NCBI GenBank assembly: GCA_035689185.1
Contig: DASSLY010000090.1
Location: forward strand, 1 to 20,851
Direction: 5' to 3'
Source: DASSLY01 sp035689185
GTDB taxonomy: Bacteria > Actinomycetota > Actinomycetes > Actinomycetales > Dermatophilaceae
DNA: 20,851 bases
Part shown: positions 7,626 to 15,223 of the stretch, one piece after another
How positions within the stretch are numbered: position 1 is the first letter of the stretch
Layout of the letters: each line of letters begins with the position of its first letter
Program-made: the position numbers and the translations under genes
Notes under the pieces: model-generated
Databases searched by the model: none
Told to the model about the DNA's origin: nothing
The model's input: only the letters and a program-made list of their open reading frames with translations

Positions 7626-8108
7626 TCAGGAGGCGAGGACCTCGTCGAGGATGGCCTCGGCCTTGTCCTCGTTGGTCTTCTCCGCCAGCGCCAGTTCGGA
7701 GACCAGGATCTGGCGGGCCTTTGCCAGCATCCGCTTCTCCCCTGCGGACAGCCCGCGGTCCTTGTCCCGGCGCCACAGGTCGCGGACCACCTCGGCCACC
7801 TTGATGACGTCGCCGGAGGCGAGCTTCTCCAGGTTGGCCTTGTAGCGGCGGGACCAGTTCGTCGGCTCCTCGGTGTGCGCCGCCCGGAGGACCTCGAACA
7901 CGCGGTCCAGGCCTTCCTGGCCGACGACATCGCGCACACCGACGAGGTCGCAGTTCTCGGCGGGGACCTCGATGGTCAGGTCGCCCTGAGCAACCTTGAG
8001 AACCAGGTAGAGCTTGTCTACCCCCTTGATGGTGCGGGTCTTGATTTCCTCGATCAGTGCCGCACCGTGATGCGGGTACACGACCGTCTCGCCGACCTTG
8101 AAGACCAT
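7626..8108 (-). CDS. carD: RNA polymerase-binding transcription factor CarD
   Basis: CarD binds the RNA polymerase beta subunit and stabilises the open promoter complex, especially at rRNA promoters. The 160-aa protein has the N-terminal RNAP-interacting domain (MVFKVGETVVYPHHGAALIE, about 1-55, with R25) and a helical DNA-binding domain containing W85 in EPTNWSRRYK. R25 and W85 correspond to residues known to matter in M. tuberculosis CarD. ATG 8108 follows a strong GAAAGGGG ribosome binding site (8126-8119), so this gene is leadered, unlike many of its neighbours. A TAGGCT -10 lies 27 nt upstream of the start. carD, ispD and ispF probably form one transcript. Confidence 0.96.
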   Translation of the reverse strand: MVFKVGETVVYPHHGAALIEEIKTRTIKGVDKLYLVLKVAQGDLTIEVPAENCDLVGVRDVVGQEGLDRVFEVLRAAHTEEPTNWSRRYKANLEKLASGDVIKVAEVVRDLWRRDKDRGLSAGEKRMLAKARQILVSELALAEKTNEDKAEAILDEVLAS

Positions 8109-8135
8109 GTGATGTTGTCCCCTTTCGCAACCGCC

Positions 8136-8165
8136 AGCCTACCACGGCGAGCACCGAATACGGAA
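8136..8165 (-). promoter_or_regulatory. carD promoter (-10 TAGGCT, possible -35 TTCCGT)
   Basis: On the minus strand TAGGCT (8141-8136) is a good actinobacterial -10. TTCCGT (8165-8160) lies 18 bp upstream as a plausible -35. The leader would be about 20 nt and contains the GAAAGGGG ribosome binding site. Confidence 0.5.
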
Positions 8166-8355
8166 TTCGTCACACCCTGTTTGCGCAGGTCAGAGCCTTG
8201 TGGACCGGTGCGGTGGGAAAAACCTGGTGCTTGACAGATGGGCCGGTCTCGTGCTTCACGGGCCCGGAGGGGGTCCGCCGACGCCGCCGGCCGACGGGCT
8301 CGCGGCGGGTACGCGCGCCGGAGAGGTCGTCGCGCGGGCGTCCGGTGCCGCCCGC

Positions 8356-8361
8356 TACGCT
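8356..8361 (+). promoter_or_regulatory. -10 element of a leaderless lipoprotein gene promoter
   Basis: TACGCT is followed by 6 nt and then the GTG at 8368, which is in frame with the lipoprotein. This is the best evidence for that start. Confidence 0.55.
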
Positions 8362-8367
8362 GGCCGC

Positions 8368-8925
8368 GTGACCTGGGCCGGGCAAGGAACCGATGAAGCC
8401 GGCGTGCCCCACCGACGCCGCGGTGAGCGGCCCCGACAGGCCCCCCGACGGCTTCGGACGGCGCCCACCGCGGTTGCGGTGGTGGCCGCGATGCTGCTCG
8501 CCGGCTGCCAGCTGACCTCGCCGATCCAGACGGCGCAGCCCTACGAGCCGGCGGACGGGGTCTCGGTCGACCTCGGCACGGTCGTCATCCGCGACCTGCT
8601 CGTCGTCGCCTCGGCCAAGGGAACAGCCGGCGTGCTGTCCGGTCTGATCGTGAACAAGGGCGACGCACCGGTCACCGTGTCCATCGGAGCGGCCGACGGC
8701 ACCCCCGTGACCGCCCAGGTCGGGCCTCGCAGCGCGACGAGACTCAGCGGGGGCACCGGGACGCCGGCTGCGCCGCTGGCCAACGTCGCCAGCGACCCCG
8801 GCGGCATGGTGGAACTCAACGTCAACACACCGGCGGGCGGCACCGACCAGGTCACCGTCCCCGTGCTGCCCCCCACCGGCTACTACTCGACGCTGACCGC
8901 CGCGCCCACCGCGCCAGCCGGCTGA
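8368..8925 (+). CDS. LpqE-like secreted lipoprotein
   Basis: A putative lipoprotein of 185 aa with an arginine-rich N-terminus (RRRGERPRQAPRRLR), a hydrophobic stretch and the lipobox LLAGC (cysteine 47). The mature part is about 138 residues, a beta-rich domain reminiscent of the M. tuberculosis LpqE family (Rv3584), which likewise sits divergently beside carD. It resembles copper-chaperone PCu(A)C-like beta-sandwiches only in general character, and I see no metal motif. The function is unknown. The start is uncertain: GTG 8368 fits a leaderless promoter (TACGCT plus 6 nt), while GTG 8404 would give a more normal signal-peptide length. The gene ends 45 nt from the regX3 stop on the opposite strand. 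Confidence 0.78.
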   Translation: MTWAGQGTDEAGVPHRRRGERPRQAPRRLRTAPTAVAVVAAMLLAGCQLTSPIQTAQPYEPADGVSVDLGTVVIRDLLVVASAKGTAGVLSGLIVNKGDAPVTVSIGAADGTPVTAQVGPRSATRLSGGTGTPAAPLANVASDPGGMVELNVNTPAGGTDQVTVPVLPPTGYYSTLTAAPTAPAG

Positions 8926-8941
8926 GCGCGCTGGAGCGCGC
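8926..8941. terminator. Small GC hairpin between convergent lipoprotein gene and regX3
   Basis: GCGCGC-TGGA-GCGCGC begins at the base after the lipoprotein stop, giving a 6-bp all-GC stem and 4-nt loop with no T tract. It lies between convergent genes and could act in either direction. The short stem keeps confidence low. Confidence 0.4.
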
Positions 8942-8970
8942 GCGGAGGCGGCTACGGGACAGGCGCCGGG

Positions 8971-9654
8971 TCAGCTGGTCTCGAACTTGTAGCCCAGGCC
9001 GCGCACGGTGACGATGTGCCGCGGGTTGGCGGGGTCCGGTTCGACCTTGGCACGCAGCCGCTTGACGTGGACGTCCAGCGTCTTGGTGTCCCCGACGTAG
9101 TCGCTGCCCCACACCCGGTCGATCAGCTGCATCCGGGTGAGCACCCGGCCGGAGTTGCGTAGCAGCAGCTCCAGCAGCTCGAACTCCTTCAACGGCAGGG
9201 ACGCCGCCGCCCCGTTCACGGTCACCACGTGCCGCTCGACGTCCATCCGGACCGGACCGGCTTCCAGCGTGGCGGGCAGCAGGTCGTCGGGCTCGGTGAG
9301 CCGGCGCAGCACGGCCTTGATACGGGCCAGCAGCTCGCGGCTGGAGTACGGCTTGGTGACGTAGTCGTCCGCACCGATCTCCAGCCCGACCACCTTGTCG
9401 ATCTCGCTGTCCTTGGCGGTGAGCATGATGACCGGCACCGAAGACCGGGCTCGCAGGGCACGGCATACGTCCACGCCGGACAGTCCCGGCAGCATCAGGT
9501 CGAGCAGGACCAGGTCGGCGCCGTGCTGGTCGAACTCCTCCAGCGCACCGGGACCGGTGTCGACGACGTCGACCTCGTACCCCTCCTTGCGTAGCAGGTA
9601 GGAAAGCGGGTCGGAGAAGGACTCCTCGTCCTCCACGACCAGGATGCGGGTCAC
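8971..9654 (-). CDS. regX3: Two-component response regulator, OmpR/PhoB family (RegX3/PhoP type)
   Basis: A 227-aa response regulator. The receiver domain (1-about 118) has the acidic pocket E8-D9, phospho-acceptor D52 (LLLDLMLPG), T79 and K101 (VTKPYSS). The C-terminal winged helix (about 130-225) ends with VWGSDYVGDTKTLDVHVKRLRAKVE and VRGLGYKFE, typical of OmpR-type DNA binding to direct repeats. It is the expected controller of phosphate-starvation genes (RegX3 in mycobacteria, PhoP in Streptomyces). GTG 9654 overlaps the senX3 stop as GTGA, so it is translationally coupled to the kinase gene. Its probable target, a PHO-box-like repeat, lies upstream of senX3 at 10996-11039. Confidence 0.93.
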   Translation of the reverse strand: MTRILVVEDEESFSDPLSYLLRKEGYEVDVVDTGPGALEEFDQHGADLVLLDLMLPGLSGVDVCRALRARSSVPVIMLTAKDSEIDKVVGLEIGADDYVTKPYSSRELLARIKAVLRRLTEPDDLLPATLEAGPVRMDVERHVVTVNGAAASLPLKEFELLELLLRNSGRVLTRMQLIDRVWGSDYVGDTKTLDVHVKRLRAKVEPDPANPRHIVTVRGLGYKFETS

Positions 9655-10925
9655 CTCGGGTCGTCCTTCCGGTCGGTATGGTGCCTGGCCGCCCCCGTGG
9701 GCAGGGCCGACGCGGGGGGCAGGGCCGCCCCCGTGGGCAGGGTCGACCCCGTGGGCAGGGTCGGCGCGGGGGGCAGGGCCGGCGTGACGGTCTCGGCGGG
9801 CGCCTTGCCCGCCGCCGGAAGGCGGATGGTGAACGTTGAACCCTGCCCGATCTGGCTCCACAACGTCACCTCGCCGCCGTGGTTGGAGCAGATGTGCTTC
9901 ACGATCGCCAGGCCCAGCCCGGTGCCCCCGGTGGCCCGGGACCGGGCCGGGTCGACCCGGTAGAACCGCTCGAACACCCTGGCCTGCTCACCCTCGGGGA
10001 TGCCCCGCCCCTGGTCGGTCACCGACAGCTCGATCAGGTCGCGGGCCGTCTTGAGGGCGACCACCACCCGCGTGCCGCCGTCGGCGTAGTTCACCGCGTT
10101 CTCGATGAGGTTACGCACCGCGGTCGTCAGCAGTTCCGCGTCGCCGTAGACCTTGGCCTCGCCCTCGTACGCGGTGGTGATCTCGATCCCCCGGTCCTCG
10201 GCGACCAGCCGGCACCGGTCGACCGCCTCGTTCGCGCAGCCGGCCAGGTCGACCAGGAGCGGCTCGTGCAGGGTGTCCTGCACCTGCAGCCGGGACAGGT
10301 CGACGATCTCCTGGACCAGTCTGGTGAGCCGGCGGGACTCGGTCTTCATCCGGGCGGCGAACCGGGCCACCGCCTGCGGGTCGTCGCTGGCGTCCAGCAC
10401 GGCCTCGGCGAGCAGGGCGATCGCGCCGACCGGGGTCTTCAGCTCGTGGCTGACGTTGGCGACGAAGTCGCGGCGGACCTCCTCCACCCGGCGGACCTGG
10501 GTCCGGTCGTCGACCAGCAACAGGACGAACGCGCTGCCCAGCGGCGCCACCCGGGCCCCCACGGTGATCCGCCCCCGTCCCAGCGGGCCCCGCGGCAGGT
10601 CCAGCTCCACCTCGCGTATCTCCCCGTCCCGGCGCACCTGGCGGGCCAGGTGCCGCAGCTCGGGGTGGACCAGGTCGTTGTCCCGCACCAGCCCGTGCGC
10701 GGCCGCCGCCGGGCTGGTCTTCACCACGGCATCCGCCGCGTCGAGCACGATGGCGCTGGACCGCAGCACCGCCAACACGTCGCCCACCCCGGCCGGCAGC
10801 GTCGGCCGGGCCACCGGGGGAATGTCGTGCTGGCTGCGCTCGGAGAGACGGACCAGCCAGCTCGCCGCGGCCCCGAGAAGGATGCCCAGGGCCCCGCCGA
10901 GGATGGCCGCCGCGGTCGGGTCCAT
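9651..10925 (-). CDS. senX3: Sensor histidine kinase SenX3/PhoR
   Basis: The membrane-anchored kinase partner of RegX3, 424 aa. One N-terminal hydrophobic segment (about 5-25) is followed by a PAS-like region (about 45-140). The phospho-acceptor H-box is FVANVSHELKTP (H160). The ATPase domain has the N-box LIENAVNYADGG, G1 DQGRGIP and G2 GGTGLGLAIVKH. After the catalytic domain a roughly 55-residue Pro/Ala/Thr-rich tail contains degenerate LPTG/LPPA hexapeptide repeats encoded by an 18-bp tandem array; it looks disordered. ATG 10925 lies exactly 6 nt after TACCCT, so the transcript is probably leaderless. It is divergent from phoU and followed by regX3 with a 4-base overlap. Synteny and sequence point to SenX3 (M. 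tuberculosis) or PhoR (Streptomyces). Confidence 0.93.
   Translation of the reverse strand: MDPTAAAILGGALGILLGAAASWLVRLSERSQHDIPPVARPTLPAGVGDVLAVLRSSAIVLDAADAVVKTSPAAAAHGLVRDNDLVHPELRHLARQVRRDGEIREVELDLPRGPLGRGRITVGARVAPLGSAFVLLLVDDRTQVRRVEEVRRDFVANVSHELKTPVGAIALLAEAVLDASDDPQAVARFAARMKTESRRLTRLVQEIVDLSRLQVQDTLHEPLLVDLAGCANEAVDRCRLVAEDRGIEITTAYEGEAKVYGDAELLTTAVRNLIENAVNYADGGTRVVVALKTARDLIELSVTDQGRGIPEGEQARVFERFYRVDPARSRATGGTGLGLAIVKHICSNHGGEVTLWSQIGQGSTFTIRLPAAGKAPAETVTPALPPAPTLPTGSTLPTGAALPPASALPTGAARHHTDRKDDPR
9697..9786 (-). repeat. 18-bp tandem repeat in the 3' end of senX3 (5 copies)
   Basis: Five 18-bp units (starting at 9697, 9715, 9733, 9751 and 9769) share the core GGGCAGGG and differ at a few positions; a more degenerate copy may precede them at 9679. 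They encode alternating LPTGxx and LPPAxx hexapeptides. Being a multiple of three, unit gain or loss would keep the frame. Confidence 0.85.
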
Positions 10926-10931
10926 GCTTGC

Positions 10932-10937
10932 AGGGTA
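10932..10937 (-). promoter_or_regulatory. -10 element of a leaderless senX3-regX3 promoter
   Basis: TACCCT on the minus strand, 6 nt before the senX3 ATG. No -35 consensus is visible, consistent with activator-dependent transcription. Confidence 0.65.
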
Positions 10938-10995
10938 CGCAGGGGCCGGTGGGCACGGGTGTCGTCGGCCGGGGTCGCCAGTCGCTTTGCCAGAT

Positions 10996-11039
10996 GTTCA
11001 CCTGGCCATGGCGGGCCGTTCACGACACGCTGTCACGGT
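10996..11039. promoter_or_regulatory. Candidate PHO box (RegX3/PhoP direct repeats) between senX3 and phoU
   Basis: GTTCACC (10996-11002) and GTTCACG (11018-11024) are exactly 22 bp apart, that is two 11-bp units. Degenerate units lie at 11007 and 11029 (GCTGTCACGGT). Streptomyces PhoP boxes are direct repeats of 11-nt units with a conserved GTTCA core, and the phoU/phoRP intergenic region carries one there. The site would autoregulate senX3-regX3 and control phoU. Confidence 0.6.
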
Positions 11040-11082
11040 TTCGGCGTCTTTCCCGGAAGTCCCGACGAGCAGTGAGCAGGCG

Positions 11083-11748
11083 ATGCGCGACGCGTTCCAC
11101 GAAGACCTGGACCAGATCTCCGACCAGCTGGTCGAGATGACCCGGCTAGCCGGGTCGGCGATGAACCGGGCCACCACCGCCCTGCTCGACGCCGACCTTC
11201 GGCTGGCCGAGAGCGTGATCGCCGCCGACGAGCAGATCGACGGGCTGCGCAAACAGCTCGACGACCGGTCGATCGACCTGCTGGCCCGTCAGCAGCCGGT
11301 GGCCACCGACCTGCGCATGGTGGTCACCGCGATGCGGATGAGCGCCGACCTGGAGCGGATGGGCGACCTGGCCCGGCACGTGGCCAAGGTGGCTCGGCTT
11401 CGGTACCCGGCGTCCGCGGTCCCCGCCCAGGCCCGGTCCACGGTGCTCCAGATGGGTCAGGTGGCCGAGCGGATCGTGGCCAAGGCCGGTTCGGTGATCG
11501 CGGGCAAGGACGTCGAGGGCGCGATCGCGCTGGAGCACGACGACGACGAGATGGACGCGCTGCACCGCGAGCTGTACGGGATGCTGCTCGACGACTGGCG
11601 GCACGGCACGGAATCCGCGGTCGACCTCACACTGACCGGCCGGTACTACGAGCGCTTCGCCGACCACGCGGTGTCGGTGGCCCGGCGGGTGGTCTACCTG
11701 GTCACCGGGGAGTGGCGCACCGAAGCCGAGTTGGACGACGAGAGCTGA
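11083..11748 (+). CDS. phoU: Phosphate signalling protein PhoU
   Basis: PhoU is a cytoplasmic metal-binding helical-bundle protein that damps the phosphate two-component system and high-affinity phosphate uptake. The 221-aa product has two PhoU repeats. The first contains DLRMVVTAMRMSADLERMGDLA (in outline residues 78-100) and the second ends with TGRYYERFADHAVSVARRVVYLVTGE; both have the family's E/D-xxx-D metal pattern. ATG 11083 gives MRDAFHEDLDQIS, a typical N-terminus; upstream there is only a weak GAGCAGG ribosome binding site and no leaderless -10. It is divergent from senX3 across the candidate PHO box, and converges on gpmA with only 6 nt between stop codons. Confidence 0.94.
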   Translation: MRDAFHEDLDQISDQLVEMTRLAGSAMNRATTALLDADLRLAESVIAADEQIDGLRKQLDDRSIDLLARQQPVATDLRMVVTAMRMSADLERMGDLARHVAKVARLRYPASAVPAQARSTVLQMGQVAERIVAKAGSVIAGKDVEGAIALEHDDDEMDALHRELYGMLLDDWRHGTESAVDLTLTGRYYERFADHAVSVARRVVYLVTGEWRTEAELDDES

Positions 11749-11754
11749 GCCGGT

Positions 11755-12501
<747 letters not shown>

Positions 12502-12507
12502 GGCCGG

Positions 12508-12513
12508 AGCCTA
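12508..12513 (-). promoter_or_regulatory. -10 element of gpmA overlapping the YbjN gene stop codon
   Basis: TAGGCT (minus strand) begins with the TAG stop of the upstream gene (12513-12511) and ends 6 nt before the gpmA ATG. Confidence 0.65.
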
Positions 12514-13044
12514 GCCCGGCGGCCCGCTGCGCTCACCTTCAGAGGGCTCGAGCAGGTGCCGGAACGCCTCGAGGTTGGCCGTCGGCTCCCCGCGGCCGGT
12601 CCGCCAGGCCCACTCCCGGCGCATCGAGGTGAGGAAGCCCAGTCTCAGCAACTGGTTGAAGGCTCCGTCGCAGGCGTCGAGCACCACCCCGAGCAGCTCG
12701 TCCAGCAACGCCTCCAGGTATGCCGTGCGGTCACCGGTGGCCGGCGGCAGCGGGACACGGCCAGTCAGGTAGACGTCACCCACGCCGTCGACGCCGTAGG
12801 CCAGCCCCGGCATCCGCAGGTTGCGCCGCAGCAGGTGGCGGTAGAACGCCTCGTGATTCTCGTCCGGGCGCCGCACGACGAACGCCGACACCGACACGGC
12901 TGCCGGTGACACCACCACCGAGCAGACGGTGCGCAGCTTCTGCTCGCCGGGCAGCGTCAGCACCAGCTCGCCCGGGCGCGTGCCCGGCTCCCAGGGGATG
13001 CCGCTGACGTCGAGGAACCGCTGCACGAGGGCCAGGTCGCTCAC
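12511..13044 (-). CDS. YbjN domain-containing protein
   Basis: The 177-aa cytoplasmic protein belongs to the YbjN family, small alpha/beta proteins resembling type III secretion chaperones, and is equivalent to M. tuberculosis Rv0487 next to mshA. No enzymatic motif is visible; its function in actinobacteria is unknown. The conserved core runs from VQRFLDVSGIPWEP to LRMPGLAYGVDGVGDVYLTGRVPL, followed by a helical region (about 108-160) and a short polar tail. GTG 13044 overlaps the mshA stop as GTGA, so it is translationally coupled to mshA, suggesting a linked role. The stop codon doubles as part of the gpmA -10 element. Confidence 0.85.
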   Translation of the reverse strand: MSDLALVQRFLDVSGIPWEPGTRPGELVLTLPGEQKLRTVCSVVVSPAAVSVSAFVVRRPDENHEAFYRHLLRRNLRMPGLAYGVDGVGDVYLTGRVPLPPATGDRTAYLEALLDELLGVVLDACDGAFNQLLRLGFLTSMRREWAWRTGRGEPTANLEAFRHLLEPSEGERSGPPG

Positions 13045-14363
13045 GGGATGGGCGCGGCCGGCACGCCGGCCAGCGCACCGGCCTCCTCGATCGGGGTGGG
13101 GCTGCGCACGGCCAGCGCTTGCCAGTACACCTCCAGCAGCAGGTCGGTCGTGCGGTTCCAGCCGAACTGCCGGGCGTGCGCCGCTGCGCGACGGGCCAGC
13201 TCCCGCCGGCGCCCCGGGCTGTCGACCAGCTCCTCGACGGCTCGGCTCCAGGTCAGCGGGTCGTGCCCGGGCACGAGCACGCCACCGTCACCCACAGCCT
13301 CGGGCAACCCGCCGACCGCGGCCGCAACCGCCGGCGTGCCGCAGGCCTGCGCCTCCACCGCCACGAGGCCGAAGGACTCGCTGTAGGAGGGGACGGCGAC
13401 CAGGTCAGCGGCTTGGTACCACCGGGCCAGCACCGGCCGGGACACCGGCGGCTCGAACCGGACGATGTCGGAGATACCGAGCTTGGCAGCGAGCTTCTGC
13501 AACGAGCGCGGCTTGTCCAGGCCGGTGCCGCTCGGGCCGCCGAGCACGGGCACGACCAGCCGCTCGCGCAGCTCCGGCCGCCGGGCGACCAGGTCGGCTG
13601 CCGCGCGCAGGAGCACGTCGGGGGCCTTCAGCGGCTGGATCCGCCCGACGAACAGCAGTACGACGGCGTCCGGCCGCAGGCCGAGGTCGGACCTCGACGC
13701 CGCGCTGGGCAGCCCGGTGTCGTCGGCCGGTGCGAACGTCGACAGGTCCACCCCCGGGGGCACCACCCGCACCTTGTCCGGGTCGGCGTCGTACAGGTCG
13801 ACCAGGTCCTGCGCCTCGCCGCTGGTGTTGGCGACCAGCCGGTCGGCCGCCTCCACGACCTGGGCCTCCCCGATCTCGCGGCCGGGCGGCTCCCGGCGGT
13901 CCCCGCGGGCCAGGCTGCGGTTCTTCACCCGGGCCATCGTGTGCATCGTGTGGACCAGCGGCACCCGCCACCGGTCCGCGGCGAGCCAGCCGACCTGGCC
14001 GGACAGCCAGTAGTGCGAGTGCACCAGGTCATACCAACCCTGCGGACGGGCGGCCTCGGCCCGCATCACGCCCGCGGCGAAGGCGCACAGCTGACCGGGC
14101 AGGTCAGCCTTCGACAGGCCCTCGTACGGCCCCGCGGTGACGTGGCGGACCAGCACCCCCGGCTCCAGCTCCACCTCCGTCGGCAGCGCGCCGGACGTCG
14201 CGCGGGTGAACACCTCGACCGCCACTCCGCGGCGGGCCAGCCGCCGGGCGACCTCGACGACGTAGACGTTGAGGCCGCCGGCGTCGCCGGTGCCCGGCTG
14301 GTCCAGCGGCGAGGTGTGCACGCTCAGCATCGCCACGCGCCGGAGGGTGGGGGCGGTCGGCAT
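13041..14363 (-). CDS. mshA: D-inositol-3-phosphate glycosyltransferase (mycothiol biosynthesis)
   Basis: MshA joins N-acetylglucosamine from UDP-GlcNAc to inositol-3-phosphate, the first committed step to mycothiol, the main actinobacterial thiol. The 440-aa GT-B, family GT4 enzyme has GDAGGLNVYVVEVARRLA (about 26-43), the HSHYWLSG substrate loop, VPPGVDLSTF (201-210), nucleotide-phosphate contacts R241 and K246 (VGRIQPLKAPD), and the EX7E motif in SESFGLVAVEAQ (E329, E337). ATG 14363 (MPTAPTLRRVAMLSVHTSP) follows an AGGAG ribosome binding site at suitable distance. It lies 53 nt after the exported-protein gene and shares a 4-base GTGA overlap with the YbjN gene. Confidence 0.95.
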   Translation of the reverse strand: MPTAPTLRRVAMLSVHTSPLDQPGTGDAGGLNVYVVEVARRLARRGVAVEVFTRATSGALPTEVELEPGVLVRHVTAGPYEGLSKADLPGQLCAFAAGVMRAEAARPQGWYDLVHSHYWLSGQVGWLAADRWRVPLVHTMHTMARVKNRSLARGDRREPPGREIGEAQVVEAADRLVANTSGEAQDLVDLYDADPDKVRVVPPGVDLSTFAPADDTGLPSAASRSDLGLRPDAVVLLFVGRIQPLKAPDVLLRAAADLVARRPELRERLVVPVLGGPSGTGLDKPRSLQKLAAKLGISDIVRFEPPVSRPVLARWYQAADLVAVPSYSESFGLVAVEAQACGTPAVAAAVGGLPEAVGDGGVLVPGHDPLTWSRAVEELVDSPGRRRELARRAAAHARQFGWNRTTDLLLEVYWQALAVRSPTPIEEAGALAGVPAAPIP

Positions 14364-14416
14364 ACCGGCTCCTGTCGCTGCGAGGACGTCGACGCCTTGG
14401 GTGCCGCCGGGAGAGC

Positions 14417-15169
14417 TCAACGGATCTCCAGCCGCAACGCGGGCGCCCAGGCGTGTATTTCGCCGCGGCCCTGGTGCCGCAGGTCGAGCAGCACGTCGGC
14501 GTCGGCCCGGACCCGGGTGATGGTCCTGGTGCCCCGCACGGCCGAGAGCATCACCGGCAGGGCTGCGGCGCCCTTGGCCGCGCGTGGCACCCACCACGCG
14601 CGGGAGGCCAGCGACCGGGCAGGCAGGGACGGCCAGATTCCCAACGCTGCCTGCGGGCGCTCGACGTGCAGCACGAGCAGCTCGGCCCCGGGCGAGGCGG
14701 CGGTGATGTTCACCCCGCTGCCGGAAGGAGTCACCGACACCCACGCGGGTATGCCGCGGCGGTCGCCGACCAGGGTCCCGGAGTAGGTGGCGGTGGTCCC
14801 CTTCAGCTGCAGCCGAGTGACGTGCCAGCTGTCCTGGGTCCAGTCGACCCGCTCCACGCGGTCCGCGCCCTCGCCGTCGACGCGCCCGGCGCCCACGGAC
14901 AGGATCGACCCCGTGCGCACCGTCTCGAAGACGACCCGGCCGTCGCGACGCACCTGCAGCCCAGAGCTGTACAGCAACACCGTGACGTGCGCGTTGAGCC
15001 GCACCGGGCCGCGCACGCTCGGGGTCACGTTCAGCCACTGCGGCTGCACGTCGACGACGTCCTGAGCCGCCTGCAGCAGGCCGGGCCCGTTGGTGGCCGC
15101 GGCCACCAGGGCGCCTACCGACAGCACCACGGACAGCAGCCGGACGCTTCTGCTGCCGGTGATCTGCAC
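14417..15169 (-). CDS. Uncharacterised exported or membrane-anchored protein
   Basis: I do not recognise this 250-aa protein. It starts with a short basic stretch and a hydrophobic segment (about 9-26, RLLSVVLSVGALVAAAT), a signal peptide or anchor without a lipobox cysteine. The remainder is beta-rich, with repeated strand-like patterns (VNITAASPGAELLVLHVERP, WVSVTPSGSG) and no cysteines, suggesting an extracytoplasmic beta-sandwich; a C-terminal basic region (RAWWVPRAAKG) follows. GTG 15169 lies 6 nt after TACCCT, so the start is well supported by the leaderless pattern. It precedes mshA by 53 nt on the same strand and may be cotranscribed with it, and is divergent from the methyltransferase gene. 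No function can be given. Confidence 0.75.
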   Translation of the reverse strand: MQITGSRSVRLLSVVLSVGALVAAATNGPGLLQAAQDVVDVQPQWLNVTPSVRGPVRLNAHVTVLLYSSGLQVRRDGRVVFETVRTGSILSVGAGRVDGEGADRVERVDWTQDSWHVTRLQLKGTTATYSGTLVGDRRGIPAWVSVTPSGSGVNITAASPGAELLVLHVERPQAALGIWPSLPARSLASRAWWVPRAAKGAAALPVMLSAVRGTRTITRVRADADVLLDLRHQGRGEIHAWAPALRLEIR

Positions 15170-15175
15170 CCAGCC

Positions 15176-15181
15176 AGGGTA
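15176..15181 (-). promoter_or_regulatory. -10 element of a leaderless promoter for the exported protein
   Basis: TACCCT on the minus strand, 6 nt before GTG 15169. It faces the divergent -10 at 15210-15215, with only 28 bp between them. Confidence 0.6.
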
Positions 15182-15209
15182 AGTCGCCGTGAGCTCGCTC
15201 GACTCCGTC

Positions 15210-15215
15210 TACGCT
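15210..15215 (+). promoter_or_regulatory. -10 element of a leaderless promoter for the methyltransferase
   Basis: TACGCT followed by 8 nt and then GTG 15224. The 8-nt spacing matches the asparaginase gene rather than the 6-nt group. Confidence 0.5.
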
Positions 15216-15223
15216 GTCCGCTC

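Noticed and set aside
8393..8515. ATG 8393 preceded by AAGGAA as start of the lipoprotein gene
   Set aside because: It is out of frame with the lipobox reading frame and reaches a stop (TGA) after about 40 codons.
9697..9786. LPTG repeats of SenX3 as sortase (LPxTG) signals
   Set aside because: The pattern is LPTG without the x residue, there is no following hydrophobic segment and charged tail in the required layout, and the C-terminus of this kinase is cytoplasmic.
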